Assembly: GCF_009671205.1 (NCBI RefSeq)
Contig: NZ_CP045309.1
Span: 5,536,001-5,600,000, forward strand
Direction of reading: 5' to 3'
Source: Micromonospora terminaliae
GTDB taxonomy: Bacteria; Actinomycetota; Actinomycetes; Mycobacteriales; Micromonosporaceae
DNA: 64,000 nt
Made by a program: the position numbers and the translations under genes. Of this stretch, positions 26,542 to 34,374 are shown one piece after another; within the stretch, counting starts at the first letter, position 1, and each line of letters opens with the position of its first letter. Below the pieces are notes generated by a model. That model had not been told where the DNA came from, did not search any database, and worked only from the letters and a program-made list of their open reading frames with translations.

Positions 26542-27462
26542 ATGACGGAGACACAGGCGAAGTCGGGGAACAAGGGGACCTCGGCCAACCCGGTCGACGA
26601 GGAGGCCGCACAGGGCGGTACACCAGCGACCGGCCGCGCGGCCGTGGGCCGGGCCACCGTCCCCGCCGACGCGCCTGCCCCGAAGTTCACCCGGGCCCCC
26701 GGCATGGCCCCGCCGCCGGAGAAGCCCGGCGAGGACTCGCGGTCCTCCGACCAGGCCGAGACCAAGGTCGAGGCGCCCACGTCGGCCGACGGCCTGGCCG
26801 CACCGGCAGCGGCGAAGCCTGCCACGACACCCCAGCCGAGTCCGCAGCCGGCCACGCCGGCGGCGGCCGCCCGGCCGTCCACCGGCACCACCGGCACCCA
26901 GCCGCGCGTCGGCGGCGGACTGGGCACCGCGCCCAAGCCCTCGCCGGACGGCGCCCGTCCCGCCGCCACAGGCCGCCCCGCGAACGGGGGCGGCCTGCCG
27001 CCGGGCATCAGCGGTGCGGCCGCCGTCGGGGCCGCGCGCGTGGGTGAGGCGGTACGCGCCGCGCGTACCTCGGTCAGCTCGGCCGCGTCCCGCGGACCGC
27101 GCCGGGCCCGGCTGAACCTCAAGCGGATCGATCCCTGGTCCGTGATGAAGTTCGCGTTCGCGGTGTCCGTGGTGCTCTTCATCGTGGTGGTCGTCGCCAC
27201 CTCGGTGCTCTACCTGGCCCTGGACGCCATGGGCGTGTTCAAGAGCGTCAACGACAGCCTGACCGACCTGGTGAACGCCGGCGGCGGCCAGAATGGCGGC
27301 GGCTTCCGGATCACGGCCAAGGGCGTGATCCTCAGCTCCGCGCTGATCGGCCTCGTCAACGTCGTGCTCTTCACCGCGCTGGCCACGCTGGGCGCGTTCG
27401 TCTACAACGTCTGCGCCGACCTGGTCGGCGGGATCGAGCTGACGCTCGCCGAGCGGGACTGA
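26542..27462 (+). CDS. DUF3566 transmembrane protein
   Basis: 306 residues. The first ~185 residues are Pro/Ala/Gly/Thr-rich and disordered; the C-terminal DUF3566 domain (about 190-300) has two TM helices (MKFAFAVSVVLFIVVVVATS and VILSSALIGLVNVVLFTALA) and ends GGIELTLAERD. The equivalent gene sits after gyrA in mycobacteria and streptomycetes. Molecular function is not established. I use ATG 26542; an in-frame TTG directly before it is possible. A strong hairpin follows the stop by 6 bp, closing the gyrB-gyrA-DUF3566 unit. Confidence 0.9.
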   Translation: MTETQAKSGNKGTSANPVDEEAAQGGTPATGRAAVGRATVPADAPAPKFTRAPGMAPPPEKPGEDSRSSDQAETKVEAPTSADGLAAPAAAKPATTPQPSPQPATPAAAARPSTGTTGTQPRVGGGLGTAPKPSPDGARPAATGRPANGGGLPPGISGAAAVGAARVGEAVRAARTSVSSAASRGPRRARLNLKRIDPWSVMKFAFAVSVVLFIVVVVATSVLYLALDAMGVFKSVNDSLTDLVNAGGGQNGGGFRITAKGVILSSALIGLVNVVLFTALATLGAFVYNVCADLVGGIELTLAERD

Positions 27463-27468
27463 CCCGAC

Positions 27469-27508
27469 CGACGCCGGGGCACCGCGTAAAGCGGTCGCCC
27501 CGGCGTCG
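27469..27508 (+). terminator. Strong terminator after the gyr operon
   Basis: CGACGCCGGGGC pairs perfectly with GCCCCGGCGTCG, and an inner ACCGC/GCGGT extends the stem to 17 bp with a GTAAA loop and one bulged base. No T-run. Confidence 0.85.
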
Positions 27509-27607
27509 CGTGTCCGGGTAGTTTGGTGGCGCGGGTGAAGCGCGCCGCCACGGCCCCCCGATTTGGGAGCCACGGCGGCGATGGGTTAACCTTGCTCGTC
27601 GCTACGC

Positions 27608-27681
27608 GGGGCTATAGCTCAGTCGGTTAGAGCGCAGAGCTGATAACTCTGAGGTCGCTGGTTCGATTCCAGCTAGCCCCA
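27608..27681 (+). tRNA. ileT: tRNA-Ile (anticodon GAT)
   Basis: 74 nt. The acceptor stem GGGGCTA pairs with TAGCCCC; D-arm GCTCAGTCGGTTAGAGC; the anticodon stem CAGAG/CTCTG encloses CTGATAA with GAT; the T-loop is TTCGATT. Discriminator A is at 27681 and CCA is not encoded. Confidence 0.98.
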
Positions 27682-27724
27682 CCGCACATCGTCCGACGGT
27701 AGTCGAGCGCGAGGGGTCAAGCCC

Positions 27725-27853
27725 ATGTTCAAGAAGCTCCTGATCCTGGCCGGCGTCGTCGGTGTGGCCGCCGTCGTGGCCAAGAAGATCAAGGCCTCGA
27801 ACGACGAGCGCGCTCTCTGGCACGAGGCGACCACCGCACCCGACCTGCGCTGA
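27725..27853 (+). CDS. DLW-39-type small protein
   Basis: 42 residues: a short N-terminal hydrophobic helix (KLLILAGVVGVAAVVAKKI) and a charged C-terminus DERALWHEATTAPDLR. It resembles the actinobacterial DLW-39 family, named for a ~39-residue length and a Asp-Leu-Trp motif; here the motif reads Ala-Leu-Trp. It is probably a single-span membrane peptide. It lies between tRNA-Ile and tRNA-Ala, the usual position of the family. ATG 27725 follows GAGGGGTCAAGCCC. Function is unknown. Confidence 0.8.
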   Translation: MFKKLLILAGVVGVAAVVAKKIKASNDERALWHEATTAPDLR

Positions 27854-27862
27854 CCGCGCCTC

Positions 27863-27935
27863 GGGGCCCTAGCTCAACTGGCAGAGCACTGCCTTTGCAA
27901 GGCAGGGGTTAGGGGTTCGAGTCCCCTGGGCTCCA
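27863..27935 (+). tRNA. alaT: tRNA-Ala (anticodon TGC)
   Basis: 73 nt. The acceptor GGGGCCC pairs with GGGCTCC and shows the G3-U70 wobble pair that identifies tRNA-Ala; the anticodon stem CTGCC/GGCAG encloses TTTGCAA. T-loop TTCGAGT. Discriminator A at 27935; the CCA that follows is partly present by chance (CCAC). Confidence 0.98.
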
Positions 27936-28089
27936 CCACATCATCTGGCCAGGCTCGCGGCCGACTGCTACGGCCCGGGCGGGAACTCCGCTCACCACCC
28001 CACCCAGCCCTCCAGCTGTTGATGGGGGTCACCGGATCTCGTCGGCGGCCGCGGGTTGGCGGCTGCGTCGACCGTTTGGGCGAGGGCCG

Positions 28090-28470
28090 TCAGAGTGGGT
28101 CGAGGCGGCGCCTGAGCAGGCAGAACTCGTTGCCTTCGGGATCGGCGAGGACGTGCCAGGACGCATCCGCGGGCTGACCGATGTCGACAAGTCTGGCCCC
28201 GGCGGCCAGGAGACGCTCGAGCTCGGCGTCCTGATCGCGGTCGGTGGCGTTGACGTCGATGTGCAGCCGGGCAGGCCCGTTCTTCGGCTCGTCGTTGCGG
28301 ATGAGGAAGATCGTCGGCTGCGGGCCGCCGAACCCTTCGCGCGGGCCTATCTCGATGTAGACCCCCTCTTCGCGGTCGAGCTCGATGAAGTCCAGGACCT
28401 CGCACCAGAACCGCGCCAGCACCTCGGGGTCGTGGCACTTGAGCACGAGCTCACTGATACGGCATGCCAT
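28090..28470 (-). CDS. VOC-family (glyoxalase-like) protein
   Basis: 126 residues with two beta-alpha-beta-beta-beta modules. ISELVLKCHDPEVLARFWCEVLDF begins the first and LHIDVNATDRDQDAELERLLAAGARL the second, ending ADPEGNEFCLLRR. This is the form seen in many glyoxalase/bleomycin-resistance/dioxygenase superfamily members. Putative metal ligands are H in LHIDV and E in GNEF. Substrate unknown. It appears to be a single-gene unit on the minus strand after the tRNA genes. Confidence 0.85.
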   Translation of the reverse strand: MACRISELVLKCHDPEVLARFWCEVLDFIELDREEGVYIEIGPREGFGGPQPTIFLIRNDEPKNGPARLHIDVNATDRDQDAELERLLAAGARLVDIGQPADASWHVLADPEGNEFCLLRRRLDPL

Positions 28471-28625
28471 TGACGAAACCTACTCTCACCGTGGGAACTG
28501 CCGGGCGGCCGCACGAGGATCTCACGGGCTCCCGGCAGTGCGAACAAGATCGCGATCGTATCGGGCGAGGCGAGCGGGGTGGGACAGCAGAGCCCCGGAC
28601 GACGACACCAGCCGTCGGTCGCGTG

Positions 28626-29189
28626 TCAGGCGTCTTCCTGTTCGGGCGGGAAGTCGTCCGGGAAGGCCGCGGCAGCAGCGGACGGGGAGATGCAGTCGTG
28701 GGCGTGCCACCAGCTGCCCGCACCGTCGAGCAGGGGCTCAGGACCGAGGTCAGTGACGAACGTGAACTCGACGCGCTGCGGAAGGGTCCGTATGCCGCAC
28801 TGACCCTCGATCGGTTGTAGCGGCTCCCACTGGCAATGGGCGGCGGCCAGGGCGTCGAGCAGCTGTCGGTGGGTCACCCGCGCAGGCAGCGTGACGACCT
28901 GGCCGGGCCGAAGCGGATCCGGCAGCTCCAGGGTCCGACGCCAGGTTTGCACGGAGATCGAGGCGATGAGGCGACAGCGGCACACGACGATTTCGACGTC
29001 GCCGTAGGCGTACAGGTGCGGCCACCGTCGGCTCCTGTCCACCCGCCCGATGGCCCACGGCACCCCGTGGACGGCGACCAGCTCCCGCAGCGGGGCGCCG
29101 CGATGGAGAAGACCGACGCGACCGGTCGAGCCGAACTCCGTCAGCACCTCGAGCGCCTGCACGGTCAACGTCTCCTCCGTCGGGGCCAT
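28626..29189 (-). CDS. Hypothetical protein, unknown family
   Basis: 187 residues from ATG 29189. It is soluble and has no signal peptide. Distinctive pieces are GLLHRGAPLRELVAVHGVPWAIG, LYAYGDVEIVVCRCRLI (beta-rich, with a Cys-Arg-Cys motif), and the C-terminal SWWHAHDC. I do not recognise the family; a beta-rich small domain followed by a tail is my reading. It lies 44 bp downstream of the P-loop kinase gene on the same strand and is probably co-transcribed with it. Nothing in the sequence gives a function. Confidence 0.6.
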   Translation of the reverse strand: MAPTEETLTVQALEVLTEFGSTGRVGLLHRGAPLRELVAVHGVPWAIGRVDRSRRWPHLYAYGDVEIVVCRCRLIASISVQTWRRTLELPDPLRPGQVVTLPARVTHRQLLDALAAAHCQWEPLQPIEGQCGIRTLPQRVEFTFVTDLGPEPLLDGAGSWWHAHDCISPSAAAAAFPDDFPPEQEDA

Positions 29190-29233
29190 TGTCTTGGGCT
29201 GCTGGCGGCGCAGGCGCCGACGTCGATTCCCGC

Positions 29234-29869
29234 CTACGCGGACTGTCGCTCGGGTTCCGGCGCTCGCGGGTGCCGGCCCGGCTGCTCCCGCCCGAGCAGG
29301 GTGGCGACTGCCGCTGCGATCGACTCGACGGCCGGAGCTCCACCAGCCGAGGTGTCGAGCTCGACGACGGCATCGACGCCCTCCGGCGGTGCGAAGACCG
29401 ACCGCTTCATCGCACCCCGCCGGAACTGCGCCAGGAGCTGTTGATCCACAGCTCTGCCCGCGGCCGCCCGGGCACCGAGTCGCCGGCCGATGGCCTCCTC
29501 CTCGGCGACGACGTGGACAGCCACAACCCGGGCGCCGCACGCCAGCAGTACGCCGAGCGTCTCGTGGGACAGCACCGAGGACTCCACGACGAAGCTCACG
29601 CCGGAGGCCGCGAACAGCCGGACGGCGTCCACCATCACGGCCTCGGCCCGGAGGCTCACGGGACCACCGGCGACGTGGTAGTCCCGGTCGAACCGGACCT
29701 GCCCGTCCTCGGCGACGGAGGCGGTGGACAGCCCGAGACCCGTCTTGATCTCGTCGCGGGTGAGGAACGGAATGCCGAGATGGCCGGCCGTCGCAGCGGC
29801 GACCGTGGTCTTGCCGGCTCCCGGGTACCCGCACACCGCGACGACCACCGGCCGTTCCCGCACCACCAT
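29234..29869 (-). CDS. P-loop kinase-like ATPase (zeta-toxin/phosphotransferase-like)
   Basis: 211 residues. The Walker A GYPGAGKT is at 14-21, followed by FLTRDEIKTGLG, where the aspartate of RDEIK is the base position seen in small-molecule kinases (chloramphenicol phosphotransferase and zeta-toxin-like). VVESSVLS is the Walker B-like strand and the lid carries IGRRLGARAAAGRAVDQQ. The phosphoryl acceptor is not predictable. Length and fold fit a stand-alone AAA_33-type kinase. It lies upstream of the unknown gene 28626-29189. An antitoxin-like small gene is not seen, so a toxin role is unlikely. Confidence 0.75.
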   Translation of the reverse strand: MVVRERPVVVAVCGYPGAGKTTVAAATAGHLGIPFLTRDEIKTGLGLSTASVAEDGQVRFDRDYHVAGGPVSLRAEAVMVDAVRLFAASGVSFVVESSVLSHETLGVLLACGARVVAVHVVAEEEAIGRRLGARAAAGRAVDQQLLAQFRRGAMKRSVFAPPEGVDAVVELDTSAGGAPAVESIAAAVATLLGREQPGRHPRAPEPERQSA

Positions 29870-29964
29870 CCGCCGATCCTGGCAGAACCCGCCATCGCCA
29901 GGGTCAGGAGGGCGCCGGTCGGAATTGCCTTGCCGGGCGGACGGCCGGCTGCGACGCTCCGAGC

Positions 29965-30930
29965 GTGATCGACAAGCCGGGCGTCGACGAGCGGCTGCTG
30001 GCGGCCGAGGTGGCCGCCGCCTGGGCCGTGGACGTCACCGATCTCGTGTTCCTGCCGCTCGGTCTCGACGGGCACGCTTGGGCGTACCGGGTGGACACGT
30101 CCGACGGCCGGCGCTACTTCCTGAAGCTGCGCCGCGGCGAGTTCGCCCCGGCGGCCGTCGTGCTACCCGGCTTCCTCCGGGCACAGGGCGTCCGGCAGGT
30201 CGTTGCGCCGATCCACCGGCCGACCGGCGGAGCCGGCCACGGATTCGGGGACTACCGGCTGCTGCTCTACCCGTTCCACGACGGCGGCAGCCTGTGGGGT
30301 CGCGGCCTCACCGACCGCCAGTGGATCGAGTACGGCGAGTTCCTGGGCCGGCTGCACGCCGTCGCGCCGACCACCGACATCGCCGCGGTCCTGCCGGTCG
30401 AGACCTACCGGTCGGACGCGGGTGAGCGGCTGCGGATGCTCGGCGCGCAGGCCGCGGCGAGCGAAACGCTCGGCGGCTTCTGGGAGCGCTACGGCGCGGC
30501 GCTGCACCGGTTGTCGGACGTGGTCGAAGATCTCGCCTCCCGCGTGCCGCGCGGTCGACACGTCATCTGCCACGCCGACATCCACCCCGGCAACCTGATC
30601 GCCGACGGCGACGGTCCCCTGCACGTCGTGGACTGGGACGGGCCGATCCTCGCGCCGCGTGAGCGGGACCTGATGTTCGTCCACAGTCGGGACTTCGGCG
30701 ACCACCCGATGGACGCGCGCCGGGCCGAACTCTTCCGCCGGGGCTACGGGCCGGTGGAACCGGACCCGACCCTGCTGAGCTACTACCGCAGCGAGCGCCA
30801 TCTCGACGACGCCGCCGTGTTTCTCAGCAGCATCCTCGACTCCGGCGCCAGTCCGGAATCTCGCGCCAACGACCTCCACTGGCTCACCCGCATCGCCGAG
30901 ACCGTCGCCCACCCGGCCTACGTGGCCTGA
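29965..30930 (+). CDS. Aminoglycoside phosphotransferase-fold protein, APH(9)-like
   Basis: 321 residues from GTG 29965. The protein-kinase-like APH fold shows the N-lobe lysine in RRYFLKLRRGEF, the catalytic loop HADIHPGN at 203-210 (D205) and the metal-binding VVDWDGP at about 223. ILAPRERDLMFVHS after it strongly resembles spectinomycin phosphotransferases (APH(9) group). Whether it confers resistance or acts on a cell metabolite cannot be told; many actinobacterial homologues have no known substrate. It diverges from the P-loop kinase gene; the 95-bp gap would hold both promoters. Confidence 0.8.
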   Translation: MIDKPGVDERLLAAEVAAAWAVDVTDLVFLPLGLDGHAWAYRVDTSDGRRYFLKLRRGEFAPAAVVLPGFLRAQGVRQVVAPIHRPTGGAGHGFGDYRLLLYPFHDGGSLWGRGLTDRQWIEYGEFLGRLHAVAPTTDIAAVLPVETYRSDAGERLRMLGAQAAASETLGGFWERYGAALHRLSDVVEDLASRVPRGRHVICHADIHPGNLIADGDGPLHVVDWDGPILAPRERDLMFVHSRDFGDHPMDARRAELFRRGYGPVEPDPTLLSYYRSERHLDDAAVFLSSILDSGASPESRANDLHWLTRIAETVAHPAYVA

Positions 30931-30955
30931 GCCGGCCCGCGGACAGGCTGAGCCG

Positions 30956-31309
30956 GTGATCGAAGACGGGAAGCGGCCGTCCCGGCTCAGCGGATTCCGG
31001 GTCTGCCTCATCGGCGGCGCCTTCTTCCTGGCGCTGCTGGCGGTCCTCCAGCCGATCACCCGCTTCGAGGACTGCCCGAACTACGGCGGGAACGGCAACG
31101 CGAGCGCGTTCGCGAACCCCGCCTGGGACTTCTATCTGACGCTGCTGCTGTTCGGCTGGGTGTTCCTGGTCGTCCTGGAACAGACGCTGTCGGTCACCCG
31201 GCGCGGACGCGGCGGCGTGGACGTCGCGCTCCGGGCGGCCGGCGCGATCACGGTGGCGACGGTCGCCTCGTGCGGCCTCTTCGTCAACGTGGTGGTGTTG
31301 TGCCATTGA
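30956..31309 (+). CDS. Small integral membrane hypothetical protein
   Basis: 117 residues with three predicted TM helices: residues 14-33 (FRVCLIGGAFFLALLAVLQP), 58-78 (YLTLLLFGWVFLVVLEQTL) and 92-113. A Cys/Asn/Gly-rich outer loop (EDCPNYGGNGN) follows the first helix. No family is recognised. It starts at GTG 30956, 25 bp after the APH-like gene, and is perhaps co-transcribed. It is convergent with the hydrolase gene (4-bp gap). Confidence 0.65.
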   Translation: MIEDGKRPSRLSGFRVCLIGGAFFLALLAVLQPITRFEDCPNYGGNGNASAFANPAWDFYLTLLLFGWVFLVVLEQTLSVTRRGRGGVDVALRAAGAITVATVASCGLFVNVVVLCH

Positions 31310-31313
31310 CCGG

Positions 31314-31904
31314 TCAGCCCAGCCGGTCGAGGAACTCCCGCGAGCGCCGCACCGCCAGGGCCGTGGCGTCGGCGTCGTAGGACGGCAGCGAGCTGTCCGT
31401 GAACAGGTGCGCCTCACCCGGGTAGACGAACAGTTCGCCGAGCTCGGGCCCGACGATCCCGACCAGCTCGCGGGCGGCGTCGATGTCGCCCTCCAGCGCG
31501 AAGAACGGGTCCTTGTCCATGCCGTGGATCTGCACGGGGACGCCGTCCGGCCACGGGCCCACGGCCCACTCGCCGGTGACCGGCAGGCAGGACTCGTAGA
31601 GCAGGGCGCCGCGGGCGCCGGGCCGGGTCTGGGCGAGCCGCTGCGCGGTGGCGGCCCCGAATGAGATGCCGGCGTAGACGAGGTCCTTCGGCAGGGCGGC
31701 CACGACGCGGTCGGCTCGCTCGTCGAGAACCGCGCCACCGATGCGCTTCGTCAGGGCGGCGCCCTCCTCGATGGTCGCCGGCCGCTCGCCGTCGAACAGA
31801 TCGGGGGTGTGCACGGTGTGGCCACCGGCGCGGAGGCCGTCCGCGAAGGCGCGGACGCCGTCGGTGAGCCCCTGGATGTGGTGGAAGAGAACGATCTCGG
31901 CCAT
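31314..31904 (-). CDS. Dienelactone hydrolase-family protein
   Basis: 196 residues, alpha/beta-hydrolase. AEIVLFHHIQGL begins the core; the nucleophile elbow is AGISFGAA, with Ser81 instead of the Cys of true dienelactone hydrolases; a possible acid is in HGMDKDPFF and the catalytic His in PGEAHLF. It hydrolyses esters or lactones of unknown identity in the cytoplasm. I take ATG 31904. It diverges from an ArsR-type regulator with a 63-bp shared promoter region and is likely its target. Confidence 0.82.
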   Translation of the reverse strand: MAEIVLFHHIQGLTDGVRAFADGLRAGGHTVHTPDLFDGERPATIEEGAALTKRIGGAVLDERADRVVAALPKDLVYAGISFGAATAQRLAQTRPGARGALLYESCLPVTGEWAVGPWPDGVPVQIHGMDKDPFFALEGDIDAARELVGIVGPELGELFVYPGEAHLFTDSSLPSYDADATALAVRRSREFLDRLG

Positions 31905-31967
31905 CTTTAGACTCCTGTCATCGAACCAGAGTGATCGAATGATCCAGAATTCTAGAACGGTCGAGAA
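31905..31967. promoter_or_regulatory. Shared hydrolase/ArsR promoter
   Basis: A 63-bp, unusually AT-rich spacer holds the palindrome AGAATTCT (31946-31953) and GATC-GAAT-GATC (31933-31944). These are operator candidates for the ArsR-type regulator. Confidence 0.5.
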
Positions 31968-32567
31968 ATGTCGGTCAATCAGCAGATCCCGGATTACGAC
32001 CTCGACGAGATGCTCGTGGTCACCGCGCCCGAGCAGCTGCGCGCCCTGGCCGACCCGCTGCGCAGCACCCTGCTGGAGCTGCTCCTGGAGCGGGCCGCCA
32101 CGGTCAACGAGCTGGCCCGGGCGGTCGACCGCCCGAAGAGCAGCGTGGCCTACCACGTGAACCTGCTGGTCGACGCCGGCCTGCTCCGGGTGGTGCGGAC
32201 GCGACGGGTCCGGGCCATCGAGGAGCGGTTCTACGGCCGGGTCGCCCGTACCTTCTACGTGGGCGTGCTCAACCGGCCCGAGGACAAGCAGGTCGTGGCG
32301 CGCATCAACGGCCTCGCCGAGGCGGCCGCCGAGGCCGCCGCGGCCCACGCCGCCGACGAACTGCGGTGCACGCTGCTCCACGCGCGCATCCCGATCGAGG
32401 AGGTGCGGACGTTCTGGGCGGAGGTCCAGGCGCTCGCCCGCCGCTTCGCCCAGATTCCCCGCTCCGGCGACCAGGTGTACGGCTTCGCCGCCGGCCTGTA
32501 CCCCACCGACGCGCCCACCCTGCCCGACACCGAGCCGGAACCGGCCGGCCAGCCCGACGGTCAGTAG
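31968..32567 (+). CDS. ArsR-type winged-helix regulator
   Basis: 199 residues. The winged helix (about 20-90) contains LRALADPLRSTLLELLLERAATVNELARAVDRPKSS spread over two helices and AYHVNLLVDAGLLRVV for the recognition helix and wing. There are no cysteine pairs of the metal-sensing ArsR kind, so the ligand is probably organic. The C-terminal 100 residues resemble the extended helical domain common in actinobacterial helix-turn-helix proteins. It is divergent from the hydrolase gene, suggesting local control. It overlaps the convergent 85-residue gene by 7 bp. Confidence 0.85.
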   Translation: MSVNQQIPDYDLDEMLVVTAPEQLRALADPLRSTLLELLLERAATVNELARAVDRPKSSVAYHVNLLVDAGLLRVVRTRRVRAIEERFYGRVARTFYVGVLNRPEDKQVVARINGLAEAAAEAAAAHAADELRCTLLHARIPIEEVRTFWAEVQALARRFAQIPRSGDQVYGFAAGLYPTDAPTLPDTEPEPAGQPDGQ

Positions 32568-32818
32568 CCGTGGGCCGCGTCGTGGAGCACGTCGGCGACG
32601 AGCTGCCAGGACGGTTGGGCCGGTCCGGCTCGTCCGGCTCGGCGCTGGAGGCGTACCCGGTCGCGGAGCTGGGTGGCGCAGGCCGCCAGGAACTGGTCGA
32701 GTTCCAGGTTCACCACGGCGTCCGGGGCGGCGGCCACGTCGTCGGCGAGCCACTGCAGCCACGTGACCAGGTCGTCGGCGCTCTCGACGCGCTTGCGCGG
32801 GCGGTCGTCGTCGGTCAT
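32561..32818 (-). CDS. Small helical protein, DUF7660-like
   Basis: 85 residues. MTDDDRPRKRVESADDLVTW then a helical region with WLQWLADDVAAAPDAVVNLELDQFL and a C-terminus PSWQLVADVLHDAAHGY. The pattern of an E-S-x-D-D-L start and a D-x-x-x-N-x-x-L-x-x-F-L middle resembles small DUF7660 proteins; this assignment is from memory and tentative. It overlaps the start of its upstream neighbour's stop by 4 bp and is therefore translationally coupled to the phosphotransferase. Function unknown. Confidence 0.65.
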   Translation of the reverse strand: MTDDDRPRKRVESADDLVTWLQWLADDVAAAPDAVVNLELDQFLAACATQLRDRVRLQRRAGRAGPAQPSWQLVADVLHDAAHGY

Positions 32819-33738
32819 CGGTCCCTCCCTCTGGAGCCGGCGTCGGCGAGCACCTCGCGCAGCGCGTGGGAGGTCTGCCGGACGATCCCCGGATTGGTGT
32901 CCCAGTAGTACGGCAGGGCGAGCACCGCCTGGAGCAGCGCCCAGCCCCGGCCGCGCAGCCAGGATGCGTCGTCGACCGCCAGCTCGGCGCGGAACCGGGC
33001 GCGGCTCGTGCCCGAGAAGATGTTCCACGCGGGCTGCAGGTCGCAGGCCGGATCGCCGACGTTGAGCCCGCCGAAGTCGATGACGGCGGTGAGCCGCCCG
33101 TCGACCACCAGCAGGTTGCCGGGCAGCAGGTCGCCGTGCAGCCAGCGGCCCGGCCCGTCCCAGGCCGGCGCGTCCAGCGACTCCTGCCAGGCGCGCAGCA
33201 CGGCGGCGCCGTCGACCCGGTCGCCGAGCCGGCGCACCGCGTCGCGGACCCCGTCGTCCAGTTCCGCGAGGTCCGCGCCCCGGGCCCGGGGTGGCCGGGG
33301 GTACGCGCCGGCGGTGTCGATCCGCCGCATCGCGGCGACGAAGGCGGCCAGGTCGACGGCCGCCGCGTCCCGGTCGTACCGGGCGGTGGCGGCGCTCTCG
33401 CCCGGCAGCCACTCGTAGACCGACCAGTCGAACGGGTAGCCCTCGGCGGGGCGGCCCATGGCCACCGGCACGGGCAGGGCGAGCGGCAGGTGCGGGGCGA
33501 GCCGGGGCAGCCACTCGGCCTCGCGGGCCGCCTGTTCGGTGGCCCACCCGATCCGGGGCAGTCGCACCGCCAGGTCGTCGCCGAGCCGGTAGACGTCGTG
33601 GTCCGTCCCGTGCGAGGGCACGAGGCGCAGCGGCCGGTCGGCCCACTGCGGGAACTGCCCGGCCAGCAGCCGTCGGGCCAGGTCGACGTCGGTCAGGACC
33701 TCGTCGGCGTGCATCTTCATCCGGGTCACGGCGACCAT
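32815..33738 (-). CDS. Aminoglycoside phosphotransferase-family protein
   Basis: 307 residues, APH/choline-kinase fold. SHGTDHDVYRLGDDLAVRLPR is the nucleotide-binding N-lobe; the catalytic loop is WLHGDLLPGNLL and the metal aspartate is in AVIDFGGLNVGDPACDL. The LPGN and DFGG wording fits a group of actinobacterial kinases annotated as APH but with unknown substrate. I take ATG 33738; a start at the MKMHADE segment, 6 codons later, is also possible. Its stop overlaps the 85-residue gene by 4 bp. Confidence 0.82.
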   Translation of the reverse strand: MVAVTRMKMHADEVLTDVDLARRLLAGQFPQWADRPLRLVPSHGTDHDVYRLGDDLAVRLPRIGWATEQAAREAEWLPRLAPHLPLALPVPVAMGRPAEGYPFDWSVYEWLPGESAATARYDRDAAAVDLAAFVAAMRRIDTAGAYPRPPRARGADLAELDDGVRDAVRRLGDRVDGAAVLRAWQESLDAPAWDGPGRWLHGDLLPGNLLVVDGRLTAVIDFGGLNVGDPACDLQPAWNIFSGTSRARFRAELAVDDASWLRGRGWALLQAVLALPYYWDTNPGIVRQTSHALREVLADAGSRGRDR

Positions 33739-33772
33739 CCTGGATCGGCCCCGGCGAGGGCCGCAAACGAGT

Positions 33773-34324
33773 TCAGTCCGCGCGGCGGCGCCAGGTCAGC
33801 GTCATGCCGAGGATCACGAGGCCGGCCGGCAGTGCCGCCACCAGCAGTCCGCGCCAGAGCGCGAGCCGCAGGCGGAGGGTGAGCCGGCGGTCCGGTTCGC
33901 GGGTGACCGCGTACTGCTGGCCGGTGGCGTCGGGGTCGAGCCGGCAGGCGAGGCGGTAGCCGCCCGCGGCCGGGGCGGTGAAGGTGGACGTCCAGGTCCA
34001 GACCGTGTCGTCGGTGGCCACCTCGGTCCACTCGACCACGTGATCGGGGTCGGTGGCCGGAACCGGCCGCCCGTCGGGGCCGGTCACCCGGCACCGGTCC
34101 GCGTCCGGGGCGCTGGCCGGCCGGGTGGCCCAGACGGCGTACCGGCCGGGGCGGAGGTCGACGGTGAGATCGTCGTAACGCTGGCCGGCGACCCGGATCG
34201 GCAGGGGCGTGGGCTCGGCGGCCGGTGAGACGGCCCGCTGGACGGCTGGCACGGCGGTCAGCAGGCCGAGGCAGCCGACCAGCACGAGGACGCCGGCCAC
34301 CGCGAGCGCCACCCGCCTGCCCAT
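33773..34324 (-). CDS. Membrane-anchored hypothetical protein
   Basis: 183 residues. The N-terminal signal anchor (VALAVAGVLVLVGCLGLLTAV) and a C-terminal TM segment ([20 protein letters not shown]) flank a beta-rich extracytoplasmic domain with two cysteines (RCRVTGPDG and YRLACRLD). This layout is common in uncharacterised actinobacterial surface proteins. It diverges from the TsaC/Sua5 gene and lies 34 bp upstream of the phosphotransferase. Function unknown. Confidence 0.7.
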   Translation of the reverse strand: MGRRVALAVAGVLVLVGCLGLLTAVPAVQRAVSPAAEPTPLPIRVAGQRYDDLTVDLRPGRYAVWATRPASAPDADRCRVTGPDGRPVPATDPDHVVEWTEVATDDTVWTWTSTFTAPAAGGYRLACRLDPDATGQQYAVTREPDRRLTLRLRLALWRGLLVAALPAGLVILGMTLTWRRRAD

Positions 34325-34374
34325 GGGGGCAGGGTAGTGCCGGACCGGCCGTCGCGGCAGGCTAGCGTCGGTGC

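Noticed and set aside
27602..27823. Open frame opposite tRNA-Ile
   Set aside because: It is the complement of a tRNA and does not encode a recognisable protein.
29234..29869. Zeta-type toxin of a toxin-antitoxin pair
   Set aside because: No epsilon-like antitoxin gene is adjacent; the partner is 187 residues and unlike known antitoxins.
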